Assembly (NCBI RefSeq): GCF_032854445.1
Contig: NC_088305.1
Span: forward strand, 11,641,717 to 11,705,716
Length of the DNA: 64,000 nucleotides
Reading direction: 5' to 3'
Source of the DNA: Liolophura sinensis
Taxonomy: Eukaryota; Mollusca; Polyplacophora; Chitonida; Chitonidae
Positions within the stretch are counted from its first letter, which is position 1, and every line of letters begins with the position of its first letter. The notes below the pieces were generated by a model. It was not told the DNA's origin. It was given only the letters and a program-made list of their open reading frames with translations, and did not search any database. Made by a program: the position numbers and the translations under genes. This document shows, piece after piece, positions 10,501 through 21,803 of this stretch.

Positions 10501-13285
10501 CTGGACGATACAAGGTAGGTTAGCCTAGCCTGATCCCTTTTATCTGACCCTTAAGGTTGCAGGTTCAAATCTAGTGGGTCGGTTAGAGCGCTAGCGCAGC
10601 GTAATGACCCAGGAGTCTCTCACCCAATGCGGTCGCTGTGAGTTCAAGTCCAGCTCATGTTGGCTTCCTCTCCGGCCGTACATGGGAAGGTCTGACAGCC
10701 ACCTGCGGATGGTCGTGGGTTTTCCCCTGGCCTCCACCCGGTTTCCTCCCACCATAGTGCTGGCCGCCGTCGTATAAGTGAAATGTTCTGAGTACGGCGT
10801 AAAACACCAATCAAATAAATAAATAAATAAATAAATCAAATAAATCAAATCTAGCGGTAGTTGGTTTATGTATCACTGAATGGCAGCCAGTTCAAACAAG
10901 GCAATTGGAGTTTGAATTTATCCAGTTTCCACCAGTTTCACGCTCGTGTGGATTTTACTAGGGATGATACTTGGGGGGGGGACACATAGCAGGGATCGAG
11001 TACAGATGAGTAAGCTTATGGAACAAGACAGGGCTGTGATAGTGTATGTAAGCACAGCCCTACAGAGCTAAGGGTAGTATACAGTGAGGGCTTCCTCCCG
11101 CCATAATGCTGGGGCTGCCGTCGTATAAATGAAACATTCTTGAGCATTCTGTAAAACACCAATTAAATAAATAAAATGACATTACCGGGCATATTTGATA
11201 GTTCGGCATCTGTCACTGGTTGGTCCTACAACTTCAAAGCCTGGAGGGTTGTTAGGTACATGACAAAAGGAAGTTTAATAATACCAGTCAAATTATAAAT
11301 AACTCAATATAAATAAAATGAGTTACTGTCGTTGTGTGTTACTTTCGCACGATCTGAGCTGGCAGCAAGATGATAGAAGAGAGTGATTAGCCCCCCCCCC
11401 CCACCCCCCCCAAACAAACACCCACCCGCCTGTTTCATTATCCTGCATGGCACTTAACAGCTCTGGTTGCTAATTAATCCTCGCCGCATGGGGTCAAGTC
11501 ACTGACAGTGAGGTGTGCCGGTCTCGTGCCTAGCAGGCCTACATGTACATCTCTAGATATACCCATGAATAAAATCAAGGAAAATATTACAACAGGTGAT
11601 GTCTTTCACAAACCTTTAAATTCCAGACACTGTCTGAAAGCATGGCCACTCCAAACAAGGAATGTACATGCACAACGTACATTGCAGACGAACCGATTAT
11701 TCGGGTTAAGCCTACGTGGAAGTCACCTCATAACGAATATGTGTACAAATGTATTTTAGCTGAAAAACTGAATTTCACTGAGAAATATCTGTCATCAGCT
11801 TCCCGTATCCATGTAATTCCAATTTAGTATGTCAGTGCACAGGCATTTTTTGTTTCTTTAGAGTCGGAACTGTCCTCTTGTTGCCGAAAAATTGCTAAGT
11901 ACGACATTAAACCCCGCACATATATATATATACATATATATATATACATACATAGATACATATGTACATACGACATAACCCCTCTTTCTGTTGTTGTTGT
12001 TGCAGGTGTTTGGGTGTACATAACTCTCTTGCCCACCCTTATCCTTAACGCTGAGAGATCTGACCGTCCCCTGGGTAAACGCGACTATCTGGGCTGGGCA
12101 ATCTGGACCCTGGGCTTCCTGATAGAAACTGTAGCAGACTACCAGAAGTCCTGTTTTAAGGCCGACCCAGCAAATAAGGTGAGAAAATGATGTCCTTGTC
12201 TATTGTACTCGTCCAGGGAACCTCCAAATAGAACAAGTTATCTCCCTTCAGTGGGACCTCTCAAGGGAACTATGTATTTGTTTTGTGTTGCATGCCATAC
12301 ACAATAATGCTTTGTGTTTCTTTTGACTGAGTGGGGAGATCTTAAGGTTGAAAAGTTTACATCTTGTGTCACTGGCTTAACATGTCAGATGTCTGGTATC
12401 ACACTCATGGGGTGTCCTGTCTTGTATCAGTCGCATGAGGTGTCATATGTCTGGTGTCATAGGCATCGGGTGTCAGGGTTGATCTCACAGACATGGAGTG
12501 TCAGGTCTGGTTTCATAAGCATTGGGTGTCCAGTCTTGTATCAGTGACATGGGGTGTCATGTCTGGTGTCTTAGGCATGGAGTGTCATGGTTGATCTCAC
12601 AGACATGGTGGGTTTGCGGTCAAGCATGGGATGTCCTACCTGGTGTCACAGGCATGTGGTGTTATGCCGTATGTCACATGCATTAAGTGTCCTGTCTGGT
12701 GTCACAGGTATGGGGTGTTGTGCAAGGTAGCAAAGTAATTATAACCGAAAATATAGTGACTGAAATATTGATAGAAGAAGAATGATAATTTAATGCAAAT
12801 AACTCCAAGTCTTCTGTCGCCCATAATTTTGCTACTTTAAGTGATAAACTCCTACTTACTTAAATGAAAAAATCTTGCATGGTGTTAAACAAGAATCAAG
12901 CAAAGTAAGCCATTAATGGTACTAGTACAAAGGAAACATTCTTGCGAGAAGGGAGTTAAATACCAAAGTATCAAGAAAGTCGACAATGCTGCATATATTG
13001 TCTGTCCAGGGACAGTTCATACAGAGTGGGCTGTGGAGCATAAGCCGCCATCCCAACTACTTTGGAGAGATCCTCGTCTGGACTGGCTTATACCTCAGCG
13101 CATCCTCCGTGATGAGCGGGCTACAGTATGCAAGTGTTATCTCCCCTTTGTTTGTGACCTTTCTCCTGACAAAGGTCAGCGGTATTCCCTTACTGGAGAG
13201 AGCTGCTGAGAAACGCTGGGGACATCAGCCTATATACCAGGACTATGTGAGAAAGACAGCAGTGCTGGTGCCCTACATCTGGTGA
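7485..13285 (+). CDS. DUF1295 / steroid-5-alpha-reductase-like membrane protein, five exons
   Basis: Five exons join without any frame conflict into 768 nt, or 255 residues plus stop: 7485-7590, 9681-9786, 10408-10514, 12006-12178 and 13010-13285. All introns are GT-AG. Family hallmarks are WAVRLGLYLFSRILKDGSD across exons 2-3, GFLIETVADYQK in exon 4, and SGLWSISRHPNYFGEILVW then LLTKVSGIPLLE in exon 5. These define DUF1295, relatives of the steroid 5-alpha-reductase C-terminal domain. Six or so hydrophobic segments predict a multi-pass membrane protein. An NADPH-dependent reductase role on a lipid or steroid substrate is a family-level expectation; the substrate is unknown. The start ATG has a strong context (A at -3, G at +4) and begins MGSSFSK, a possible N-myristoylation signal. 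Length is typical. Introns hold plus-oriented SINEs, and the stop codon seeds the 22-bp array. Confidence 0.93.
8381..8550 (+). mobile_element. SINE copy, diverged, near full length
   Basis: A tRNA-like head (GTGGCCCAGTGGTTAGCATG) is followed by the TTTCCTCCCACCATAATGCT core and AGTGAAATATATTCTTGA. It sits in intron 1 of the DUF1295 gene, in the same sense as the gene. Confidence 0.75.
9681..9786 (+). CDS. DUF1295 gene exon 2
   Basis: Acceptor TGGTTACAG, donor AG|GTAATA. Encodes STFFLLAYQTLQWSRTQHL and ends in MVMTWAV plus a split Arg codon. Phases match exons 1 and 3. Confidence 0.9.
9822..10113 (+). mobile_element. Second-family SINE-like repeat
   Basis: Contains a B-box-like GCAGGTTCAAATCCAGCCTC, then TTTGTAGATTATCCCACC, and a tail like AATTTTTGAGTAAGACCTTA. 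The same order is seen at 16935-17220 and 17505-17790, so this is an older tRNA-derived family distinct from the (AAAT)n SINE. Confidence 0.6.
10408..10514 (+). CDS. DUF1295 gene exon 3
   Basis: Acceptor TTCTGTTCACAG, donor CAAG|GTAGGT. Encodes LGLYLFSRILKDGSDSRFNY and then an aromatic membrane segment ending LLYWTIQ. Confidence 0.92.
10572..10850 (+). mobile_element. SINE, near full length
   Basis: The head carries GGTTAGAGCGCTAGCGCAGC (A-box side) and GAGTTCAAGTCC (B box). It continues through CTCTCCGGCCGTACATGGGA and the core to AAAACACCAATC and an AAAT tail. It begins about 58 bp after the exon 3 donor. Confidence 0.92.
11090..11175 (+). mobile_element. SINE 3' fragment
   Basis: Only the 3' end remains: TTCCTCCCGCCATAATGCTG, then the GTCGTATAAATGAAACATTC block and a short AAAT tail. 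It lies in intron 3 of the DUF1295 gene. Confidence 0.8.
12006..12178 (+). CDS. DUF1295 gene exon 4
   Basis: Acceptor is a TTG-rich tract ending TTGCAG; donor AATAAG|GTGAGA. Encodes VWVYITLLPTLIL, LGKRDYLGWAIWTLGF and the family motif LIETVADYQK. Confidence 0.93.
12380..12735 (+). repeat. Degenerate tandem repeat around GGTGTCATGTCTGGTGTCA
   Basis: Roughly nine imperfect units of 30-45 bp built on GGTGTC...CTGGTGTC...GGCATGGGGTG, in intron 4 of the DUF1295 gene. Confidence 0.7.
13010..13285 (+). CDS. DUF1295 gene exon 5 (C-terminal)
   Basis: Acceptor TGTCTGTCCAG. Encodes GQFIQSGLWSISRHPNYFGE, the strongest DUF1295 signature, and ends TAVLVPYIW then TGA at 13283-13285. The last codons and the stop are the first unit of the following 22-bp array. 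Confidence 0.95.
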   Translation, partial: GQFIQSGLWSISRHPNYFGEILVWTGLYLSASSVMSGLQYASVISPLFVTFLLTKVSGIPLLERAAEKRWGHQPIYQDYVRKTAVLVPYIW

Positions 13286-14451
13286 TAGCATGCCCTACAT
13301 CTGGTGATAGCATGCCATACATCTGGTGAGAGCATGCCATACATCTGGTGAGAGCATGCCATACATCTGGTGACAGCATGCCATAATCTGGTGATAGCAT
13401 GCCCTACATCTGGTGATAGCATGCCATACATCTGGTGATAGCATGCCCTACATCTGTTGATAGCATGCCATACATCTGGTGATAGCATGCCATACATCTG
13501 GTGATAGCATGCCCTACATCTGGTGATAGCATGTCATACATCTGGTGATAGCATGCCATACATCTGGTGAGAGCATGCCATACATCTGGTGACAGCATGC
13601 CATAATCTGGTGATAGCATGCCATACATCTGGTGATAGCATGCCATACATCTGATGATAGCATGCCATACATCTGGTGATAGCATGCCATACATCTGGTG
13701 ATAGCATGCCATACATCTGGTGATAGCATGCCATACATCTTGTGAGTGCATGCCATACATCTGGTGATAGCATGCCCTACATCTGGTGATAGCATGCCAT
13801 ACATCTGGTGAGAGCATGCCATACATCTGGTGAGAGCATGCCCTACATCTGATGATAGCATGCCCTACATCTGGTGATAGCATGCCATACATCTGGTGAT
13901 AGCATGCCCTACATCTGGTGATAGCATGCCCTACATCTGGTGATAGCATGCCCTACATCTGGTGATAGCATGCCCTACATCTGGTGATAGCATGCCATAC
14001 ATCTGGTGATAGCATGCCATACATCTGGTGATAGCATGCCATACATCTGGTGAGAGCATGCCATACATCTGGTGATAGCATGCCATACATCTGGTGATAG
14101 CATGCCATACATCTGGTGATAGCATGCCATACATCTGGTGAGAGCATGCCCTACATCTGGTGATAGCATGCCATACATCTGGTGATAGCATGCCATACAT
14201 CTGGTGATAGCATGTCATACATCTGGTGATAGCATGCCATACATCTGGTGATAGCATGCCCTACATCTGGTGATAGCATGCCATACATCTGGTGAGAGCA
14301 TGCCATACATCTGGTGATAGCATGCCCTACATCTGGTGATAGCATGCCATACATCTGGTGAGAGCATGCCCTACATCTGGTGATAGCATGCCATACATCT
14401 GGTGATAGCATGCCCTACATCTGGTGATAGCATGCCATACATCAGGTGATA
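13264..14451 (+). repeat. 22-bp minisatellite seeded on the DUF1295 stop codon
   Basis: About 53 tandem copies of a 22-bp unit, TGCCCTACATCTGGTGATAG plus CA. The variable positions are mainly CCCTAC/CCATAC and GATAG/GAGAG/GACAG. The first copy spans the codons for Pro-Tyr-Ile-Trp and the TGA stop. Every unit holds a GCATGC palindrome at the junction. The minus strand is open in all three frames, giving a 22-residue repeat that is an artefact of the array. Confidence 0.97.
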
Positions 14452-15000
14452 AACAGACTATGCTGCAGATTTTTGGCAAAATATTATTCGGCGCAAATTC
14501 ATCTATCAATTTTTGCCAATCCTTTACAAAAAGTCCAAGTAATTACCTCTCACAAAATATCATCCTTACCTGTCCATGTGTTACTGTAAGAAACGGTAAT
14601 CGGTACTAAAGCTCATAAAATTTATATTATCCCGCATCAGACAAAATACTTCACTTTTCATTGGACAGCAACGGTCGCATCTGGGGAAGTGTACATGTAT
14701 GTATTTCTGTCTCCTACAGCCGATGCCATATGCTCCTGTTGACTAGGTTGTCTCGCTGTGTTTGGCTGTAAAAACGATGATTTTACTGAATCGATTTGCT
14801 GATACCTTGTCTGATATGCACTGGTTTGATGAGTGAATCCTCTTCTCAGGTCTAGTGCAGGATAAATTTGTTTCTTGGTAACTGAGTGGCAGGATACAGA
14901 AATATATGGTGTCAGCAACTCTCACATTTCTGTGTCTTGTCACTGAGTAACCATGTAATTAATAATTTTCGTTCCTTTTTCAAAAGAATGCCTTTTTTAA
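14452..15000. other. No gene seen
   Basis: AT-rich sequence after the minisatellite, possibly 3' untranslated or downstream sequence of the DUF1295 gene. I saw no convincing polyadenylation signal. Confidence 0.4.
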
Positions 15001-15270
15001 AATTTTATTTATTTATTTATTGGATTGGCGTTTTACGCCGTACTCAAGAATATTTCACTTTTATGACGGCGGCCAGCATTATGGTGGTAGGAAACCGGGC
15101 ACAGCCCTGGGGAAACCCACGGCCATCCACAGGTTATTGACAGACCTTCCCACATACGGCCAGAGAGGAAGCCAACATGAGCTGGACTTGAACTCACAGT
15201 GACCGCATTGGTGAGAGACTCCTGGGTAATAACGCTGCGCTAGCACGCTAACCAACGGAGCCACAGAGGT
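15001..15270 (-). mobile_element. SINE, full length
   Basis: On the minus strand it runs from a tRNA-like head (GTGGCTCCGTTGGTTAGCGT) through a B box and GGCCGTATGTGGGAAGG to AGTACGGCGTAAAACGCC and an (AAAT)n tail. Confidence 0.93.
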
Positions 15271-15737
15271 CCCCTTTAAATTTTAGAATCATTTGTACTC
15301 TATAAATAGCGCATTTAGCAGGAGTCTGATATTTTCTCAAAAGGCAATAGTTCAAGCTTTTCTTGGTAAATAGAGAAAATATAATTTGATTAACAGATAT
15401 GGATATTTTGCCAAAAATCTTAGGTAGGTCTATAGCCCATTTAAGGCCCATGAAAGGTGTCAGTATCTTGATATCTGAAAATTTTTGACTTTGGCAAAAA
15501 AAAAGTCACATATGATTGTGAACTGTGATCGCATGGTTTATTGTTAATATACATTTAGTTTTGTGGTAATTTGTTGGAGAACCAGTGATATAAAAGTACT
15601 CAGGTAGAAAAATGCACACCTGAGGTATAAACAGGTCCGTCATGAGAGAGACAAAAAAACACTAGCTCAGATATGTATATATGTATTGTCAAATTGTTTA
15701 AAAAACATAACCTTCTTTAAAAGCAATGTTACTTAAA

Positions 15738-15892
15738 AGAGCCATATGTGGGAAGGTTTGACAGCAACCTGCAGATGGTTGTGGGTTTCCCCTGGCTCTG
15801 CCCAGTTTTTTCCTGCCATAATGCTGGCCGTCGTTGTATAAATGAAATATTTTTGAGTAAGGTGTAAAACACCAATCAAACAAATAAATATT
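15738..15892 (+). mobile_element. SINE, 5'-truncated
   Basis: Begins near CATATGTGGGAAGG and runs through TGCTGGCCGTCGTTGTATAA to a AAAACACCAATCAAACAAAT tail. Confidence 0.88.
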
Positions 15893-16759
15893 TTCAAGAG
15901 ATATCGCCATTGAAAGAAGGAAAATCATGCACGTTGAGAAAATTGTTTCAACACAAATCAGGCACAAGTTATTTCTATAACTATATTTAAAGGAGAGAAG
16001 AAATAAAACTGTTGCAAATATCAAATTAAAGAGCTTGAAAAGTTATTATTCCAATATGGTCTTTAAATTTTTTTTATTTGTTCTTTTGGGAGAAAAGGGT
16101 ATTTGAAAATATTTTTTTATTGTGGGTGTTTGGAACCACATAAATCATCTTTGTATTATAACGTTCTGAATAAGAATGTAATGCATGATTTAAATGTAAT
16201 TTTTTGTTTACATCGGAAAACATGGCATTTAATCTAAGTTATGATAATATTTATGAATATATTAAAATATGAATATGATTAAAGTTCAGGTTGAACACAT
16301 TTGTTAGGTGAAAAGACCAAATTCTAGCACAAATGTGTTTATTAAACATGAGTTACATCCTCAGGTAAAATACTGTTATGCTGAGAGAAAATATACCAAG
16401 TAATGGTCCAAATACCCACCATAGAAAAATTTGTTTAAAAAGTCTTTTTCTGATCAAAGAAAATTGAAAAAATTATTATATATAAATATATATACACCTA
16501 CCTAACATTTGAAACTCTTTCATCTGAACTTCATGTGATTTTAATGTTTTCTCCACCTTTAAGTCATACTCAGGAGTCAGACATTGTAATTGACTATTTT
16601 CATGTAGCCTATGTGATTCACCATACATTAAAAACCCAGTTGTGTCCATCACACTATATTATTTGTACAGATTTACAAATTTTATAATAAAACAATGCCA
16701 ATCTTGTCCACCCAACTTATGCTTTGAAGTTTACTTTCATTTCGTAGAGTTCTTGCTGG
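15893..16759. other. No gene seen
   Basis: AT-rich, low-complexity sequence with short TA tracts. No coding or repeat structure recognised. Confidence 0.4.
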
Positions 16760-16934
16760 TGTTTATATGTAGGTCAGTCTTTCCATGAGGCGAGAGTTCA
16801 AATCCAGCTCATTGATGACGGAGGTTTCAAGCCAGATGGGTATAAATACCCCAGATGTTCTTGATGTGACATACAACAAGATATCAGAGAAAGATGTGGT
16901 TGTGCAGCAACATCCAGCAGGTGCTCCCAAGCTT

Positions 16935-17220
16935 TCAGTGTGAATTGGCCGCAGTGCAGTGGTTCTTGCCACTGATCACTAAAACACATGAAATGCAGGT
17001 CCAAATCCAGCCTTGGACAAGTAATTTGTAGATTCTCCTCATCTCAATGCTGATGAAGCCTTGGTAACAGTAAGCAATCGACGATGCTCGTGTAGGATTT
17101 TGCGCAAGCTAACGTTCATTAATGGTGTTTATATCTAGGTCACACGGGGGAAAAGTTCATCAGTAACGTGTCAAAGGCTAGGCACTCGTTTTATCCACCA
17201 ATAGGTGTAAAAGTATTTTT
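16935..17220 (+). mobile_element. Second-family SINE-like repeat
   Basis: Contains GGTCCAAATCCAGCC, then AATTTGTAGATTCTCCTCAT, then a block with AGCAATCGACGATGCT, ending near AATAGGTGTAAAAG. It aligns in order with 9822-10113 and 17505-17790. Confidence 0.6.
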
Positions 17221-17504
17221 TTACACCTGATTGAGTTAAATTAGTAACATTTCTTGTCTTGTAGTTAAGAAGGAAAGTAGGCAGAGTAAATCACCGTTCT
17301 TCACTAGCAGCCTGACCTACCTCCTGACTTAAGATCTTAGCAGTCAAAAGTGAAAAATTCTAAAGAATCAAGAAATGAAAAAAAAAAAAAAACATCAAGC
17401 AAATAAAAAAAACAAAGAACAAATCAAGGCTTCAGCCAGGCAGGGATTCACACGTGTGACCTCATTAGTAAAGACTGCAGTATTACTTATAATTCGCTGT
17501 GACA

Positions 17505-17790
17505 ATCAAATTACAAGTTCAAACTGGGTTTATCAAGAAATTTGTAGATTCCCTAATCTCAATATTGATGGAGGGCTTGGTGACAATAATAAAGCATGCG
17601 ATAAGCCCTGGGTAACCATTTGCACAGTTGTTCACTAAAGACAAATTTGTCTTCCACCAATGTGGTGTGCAGTTCACGTGGGAAAGTTTATCAGTGACTT
17701 GTCAGAGTTCGCTGGTTTTATACATGTCTGCTCCAGGCACTAATCCATCCAAAAACCTGACCATAATGAATCATTCTTAAGTATCTATTT
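17505..17790 (+). mobile_element. Second-family SINE-like repeat, decayed
   Basis: AAGTTCAAACTGGG, AAATTTGTAGATTCCCTAAT, GGTGTGCAGTTCACGTGGGA and ATTCTTAAGT occur in the family's order. Divergence suggests an old copy. Confidence 0.5.
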
Positions 17791-17880
17791 ATTTGATTTC
17801 ACTGGTGGCTTATGTCATACACAAAATATTTCATTTTTACGACCTAGGCCAGCATTTGGGTGGGAGGAAACCAACATTCT
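17786..17880 (-). mobile_element. SINE 3' fragment, decayed
   Basis: A TATTTATTTGAT tail complement followed by CAAAATATTTCATTTTTACG and the core GCCAGCATTTGGGTGGGAGG marks a worn copy of the main SINE. Confidence 0.65.
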
Positions 17881-18932
17881 TATTTATCACATAAAACGTC
17901 AATCAAACAAATCAATATGCGTCTGTGAGAACAACAATGTAACCCTATGCAAATGCCTCCTCCTTTTGGCCTTATATTCATGGCTAAAAGCAAAGTGACA
18001 GAATTACACTGGACAGACAGTTATTTTTAAAAGATATAATTTTATTGGTATTAACAATGTGACCAGAAGGTCAAATTCATGCCCTTCCGAACTTCCCTCC
18101 AATGTTTCTTACCTAACTTAAATCATGGGACACACTGAACATATGAACAAGGTGGAACAGTAGCTTGTTACAACTCTTTAACATTTGCGGGTTAAAGTAA
18201 TGATCCTTAACAAAGTACATTCTGAATATATAAAACAACAAAGAGCTGAAGGGCAAATTCAACCTGGATCAGGTTGGCTTGATACTCAGTAAATACATGT
18301 ACATATGCTTGTTTCGTATGCGACTCCAGAACATATCTATGTTCTTCAATTAACGGCCCTGCACATCAAGATTTGTGAATGTATAGCTTACTACACTTCT
18401 GTAACATTTTTCACCCATACATAATAAGCATATTGAGCAGATTCAGTGGTCCCAACACCATAAAATGAGCAATAAAATCTAAATTATACAGAGTAGGATA
18501 AATAAATAGTAAAACTACCATGAGACACTATTGTTAAAAAGAAAGAATAAGCAGCAGTTGAGAATAAAACATAGGACCAGAGGTATGAACAGTAAAAAGA
18601 TAAAAGCAGTCAGATCTATGATTGGCATACAGATCAACAAAAACATCAAACAGGTTATAAAAATTGGAACTCTCTTCCTCTCAGAAAAGGTAGCGCAGAA
18701 TACATTGTACGGTTACGGGTACATCAATGATTGTAAAATTGTTGTTGCCAGTTTTACAGAGATCTGTAATACCTTTATTACAGATGTTTTGTTGAATAGT
18801 GCGTTGGGTTTGGAGGGAATATTACTCTGTAGGAGCCATCCTATAAACAATGCATTGTATGTGCTGACTAAGTACTTGAGGTTTTACATATAGGCACTTG
18901 GTGCTTATGACATTGATACAGGTAAACTACAC
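17881..18932. other. No gene supported; possible 3' end of the PACT gene transcript
   Basis: A 120-codon plus-strand frame at 18531-18893 has no recognisable domain and a Lys/Ile-rich composition expected of AT-rich noise. A minus-strand AATAAA at about 18036 could terminate a long 3' untranslated region of the PACT gene. This is speculative. Confidence 0.3.
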
Positions 18933-19384
18933 ATTACGGAAGTCTTTACACAGGCCAAGTGATGTACACAGGTGACAACTGCATTCATCAATATTATACT
19001 TTACACAGGCCAAGTGATGTACACAGGTGACAACTGCATTCATCAATATTATACTTTACACAGGCCAAGTGATGTACAGAGGTGACAACTGCATTCATCA
19101 ATATTATACTTTACACAGGCCAAGTGATGTACACAGGTGACAACTGCCATTCATCAATATTATACTTTGCACAGGCCAAGTGATGTACACAGGTGACAAC
19201 TTCATTCATCAATAATATACTTTACCCAGGCCAAGTGATGTACACAGGTGACAACTGCATTCATCAATATTATACTTTACACAGGCCAAGTGATGTACAC
19301 AGGTGACAACTGCATTCATCAATATTATACTTTACACAGGCCAAGTGATGTACACAGGTGACAACTGCATTCATCAATATTATA
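18933..19384. repeat. 55-bp tandem repeat, about eight copies
   Basis: The unit contains ACACAGGCCAAGTGATGTAC and GACAACTGCATTCATCAATA. Copies are spaced 55-56 bp apart and are more than 90 percent alike by eye. Confidence 0.95.
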
Positions 19385-19489
19385 GATATTTTGTATGGAT
19401 GTACAACAGAAAATTCAACGCAAAGCCAGTTAAATTTGAACTGAATTCTAATGACCCTACCCATTCTAATTCGGCAGCGCTTGGACACA

Positions 19490-19795
19490 ATTCAAATGTA
19501 ATGTAAACAAATCCAAATGAAATGTAAAATGAAATGTAAACAAATTCTAATGAAATGTAAACAAATTCCAGATAATTCATAGCAAAGCTTGACAACGGAA
19601 GGATAAACCATAAATACGCCACCGTCCCCCCAACCCCCCCCCCCCCAAAAAAAAATGAGTAACCCAAATCCAGTTGTCAACAAATAAAAGTATTCGCTTA
19701 GTTACAATCCACATTACAGGCTTAAAAACAAAAATTCTGCCCAACGCCCCCCCCCCCCCCCCCCCAAAAAAAAACGCGGCAATGTTGTGGCAAAA
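19490..19795. repeat. AAATGTAAAC repeats and two C-run/A-run junctions
   Basis: Short copies of TCCAAATGAAATGTAAAC at 19494-19570 are followed by two similar segments, at 19622-19655 and 19746-19776, each a run of C of 13 or more joined directly to a run of A. Confidence 0.6.
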
Positions 19796-20754
19796 GACGA
19801 TGAGACCCATGAGGTCTTTCATATGCAAATAGTGTACCTAATACATTTAGCACTTCAGATGTACAGTGTACAACGTCATCCATACTAGTATCTTGTTAAT
19901 ATAAAATAATATGAAATCTACATCCTTCTTCATCAGTATACATGTGTATATGTATATAGGTATATATATGTGGCTGCAGCTGACTTGATGCATTCAGCTT
20001 GTATTCTATCCCATAATTACATGAACTATAATAATTTACATAGAGGCACCAATAAGACTGCATGGATGTCATGTGATGTTGCTTCCCACACAATGTTGCT
20101 TGTCAACATAAAACAACTTCACATAGATTTACACCACCCTTGTATATTTAGATGTAAAAGTTGACAAGCTTCTCCGAATGAAATTTGGTCATGGACAATA
20201 TCACAGTAATGTTGATATACACGTAGGCTGGCTATCTACTGATGCTGGCATGCCATGGCATGCGCAGTTACTCCCCTTGGCGCAATGAAGCGCACCTGAG
20301 CCATGCAACTATAAATATATGTACATGATCACATGGTCCAAGGCTTAAGTTTTGAGATCTAGATCAACATTATGTTTAGATCTCTTCACATACACTGTAA
20401 GATTCACGTGTGATGTAAAATAGTATCAGGACACCTGAAGTTGGCAGCGAGTTAATGAAACCTAATGACACATTACTACTAACAGTTTGCAAATTTGTGT
20501 TTAAAACCACTGACACACTTTCTGCCCAAATGGTCATACAGATCATATCCATTGAGGCTCATACCTCTATAACATAGAGTACTGAAGACGTTTACTCCGC
20601 AGTGCTTTGGGGGTACAACTAGGTATTCCTTCAGGTCTTGAGGAACATGCTTTGGGCCTGTACCATGTGGAAGCCCCAATCACTGAGTTCACAAGACCAT
20701 TCCTTTGTAGGACATTTTCGTACTATCAGCATATATCACATATCAGCTGTATAC
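19796..20754. other. No gene seen
   Basis: Unique AT-rich sequence. It could be 3' untranslated sequence of the minus-strand PACT gene, but nothing in the sequence proves that. Confidence 0.35.
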
Positions 20755-21015
20755 ATGCCCTGATCCATCAAGGGATTCCCCAAGCCTCAGCTCTGCCACT
20801 TGAATTTTCCGTTCCTCATCTACCAGGGGATTCCCCACCTTTTGGAGCATCAGCATGGCTGTTCCAATGGAATTCACCAGCTGTTTGTATGCGTTCCCCA
20901 ATCTACCAGAGGAGCCAAGAATTGGTGCATGGGAAGGCTCTGCCACTGGAATTCCCAGTTGTTTGTATACATTCCGGGATCTACCAGGGGATTTCCCTAA
21001 GCTCTGGAACCTGGA
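20755..21015. repeat. Degenerate tandem repeat, about 80-bp unit
   Basis: Four imperfect units built on ATCTACCAGGGGATTCCCCA followed by a GGAATTCCCAGTTGTTTGTA-like block. The minus strand is open for about 90 codons across the units. I could not decide whether that has meaning. Confidence 0.6.
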
Positions 21016-21803
21016 CATGGCTCTGCTGAGTAACTACCCCTCTATTCCTGGCAGAGTATCACCTTCTTGATGATGATGACCAGTGTGGTTTAGTGCGCAG
21101 GTTACCAGGGTCTGAAAGACAACCACATGGTTGTGTCAATTTTCCATGATACAACTCATTGCACTTGCTCTTTAAAGGAGAAGAAAATTTAAATATCAAT
21201 CTAATACCATTGAAAAGAGTATGCTTTTCCTCACAGGTGCATGCCATAAAAATTCTAATATGTACCTCCAGTTGATAAATTATAAATAAAGTCAGCGCCA
21301 AAATCTGCTGTGGGAGACTCCATTTTGCCTAAGAACTAGTCCTGGAGTCTTCTGTGTTAGGAGGAGATTTGCCATCGGAAACCGCTGAAGTGCAGTTCGT
21401 ACATTTCCGATAGAAGTCTTCTTCCCAGAAGGTAGCACACAGTACAGTTCATTTTCTGCTCGACGATCGGGAAACCAGAATGTTGGACGTAGGTTCCGAG
21501 TTTACACAAACAAGCCGGCAGTTTTAATGGCTGAGAGGCAATGCACCCCCAGCATAAATTACAGGGTGTTAAAGATGGAGGATGCGATGGACTCAGCGAT
21601 TTATGCCAGCTTTGCCATTTTCAGGCTTTACGTGTATTGCAAGGAAAAATCGCAAAATTATGCAGCAGTCACCACCAGCAACCACACTGGAGGGAGCTAA
21701 CCCCTTTTCGGGGGAGGAAACTAGGCAGGGCCCGGGGCAAACCTTATAGTTCGTGTGTACAAGAAATGTCCCGTATCATGCCAGCAAGGATCCCATATCT
21801 TAC
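21016..21803. other. Region that should contain the last coding exon of the PACT gene
   Basis: Exon 36 ends in a strong donor at 21801-21803, so a further exon must lie to the left. Possible minus-strand acceptors are seen near 21305 (CTCCCACAGCAG) and near 21030-21050. Each would add only about 5 to 17 residues before a stop. A SINE remnant with GGGAGGAAACTAGGCAGGGC lies at about 21690-21745. Confidence 0.4.

Noticed and set aside
13273..14509. Long minus-strand open frames encoding HQMYGMLSPDVWHAITRC-type repeats
   Set aside because: They are the complement of the 22-bp array, which lacks stop codons in all three minus frames. There is no independent gene signal and the array is explained by the plus-strand stop-codon region.
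18531..18893. 120-codon plus-strand open frame
   Set aside because: No domain, Lys/Ile/Asn-rich composition typical of AT-rich noise, and no splice partners.
20743..21018. Minus-strand open frame beginning MSRFQSLGKSPGRSRN
   Set aside because: It spans a degenerate 80-bp tandem repeat, has no family match I know, and its frame is not reached in phase from exon 36 through a good acceptor.
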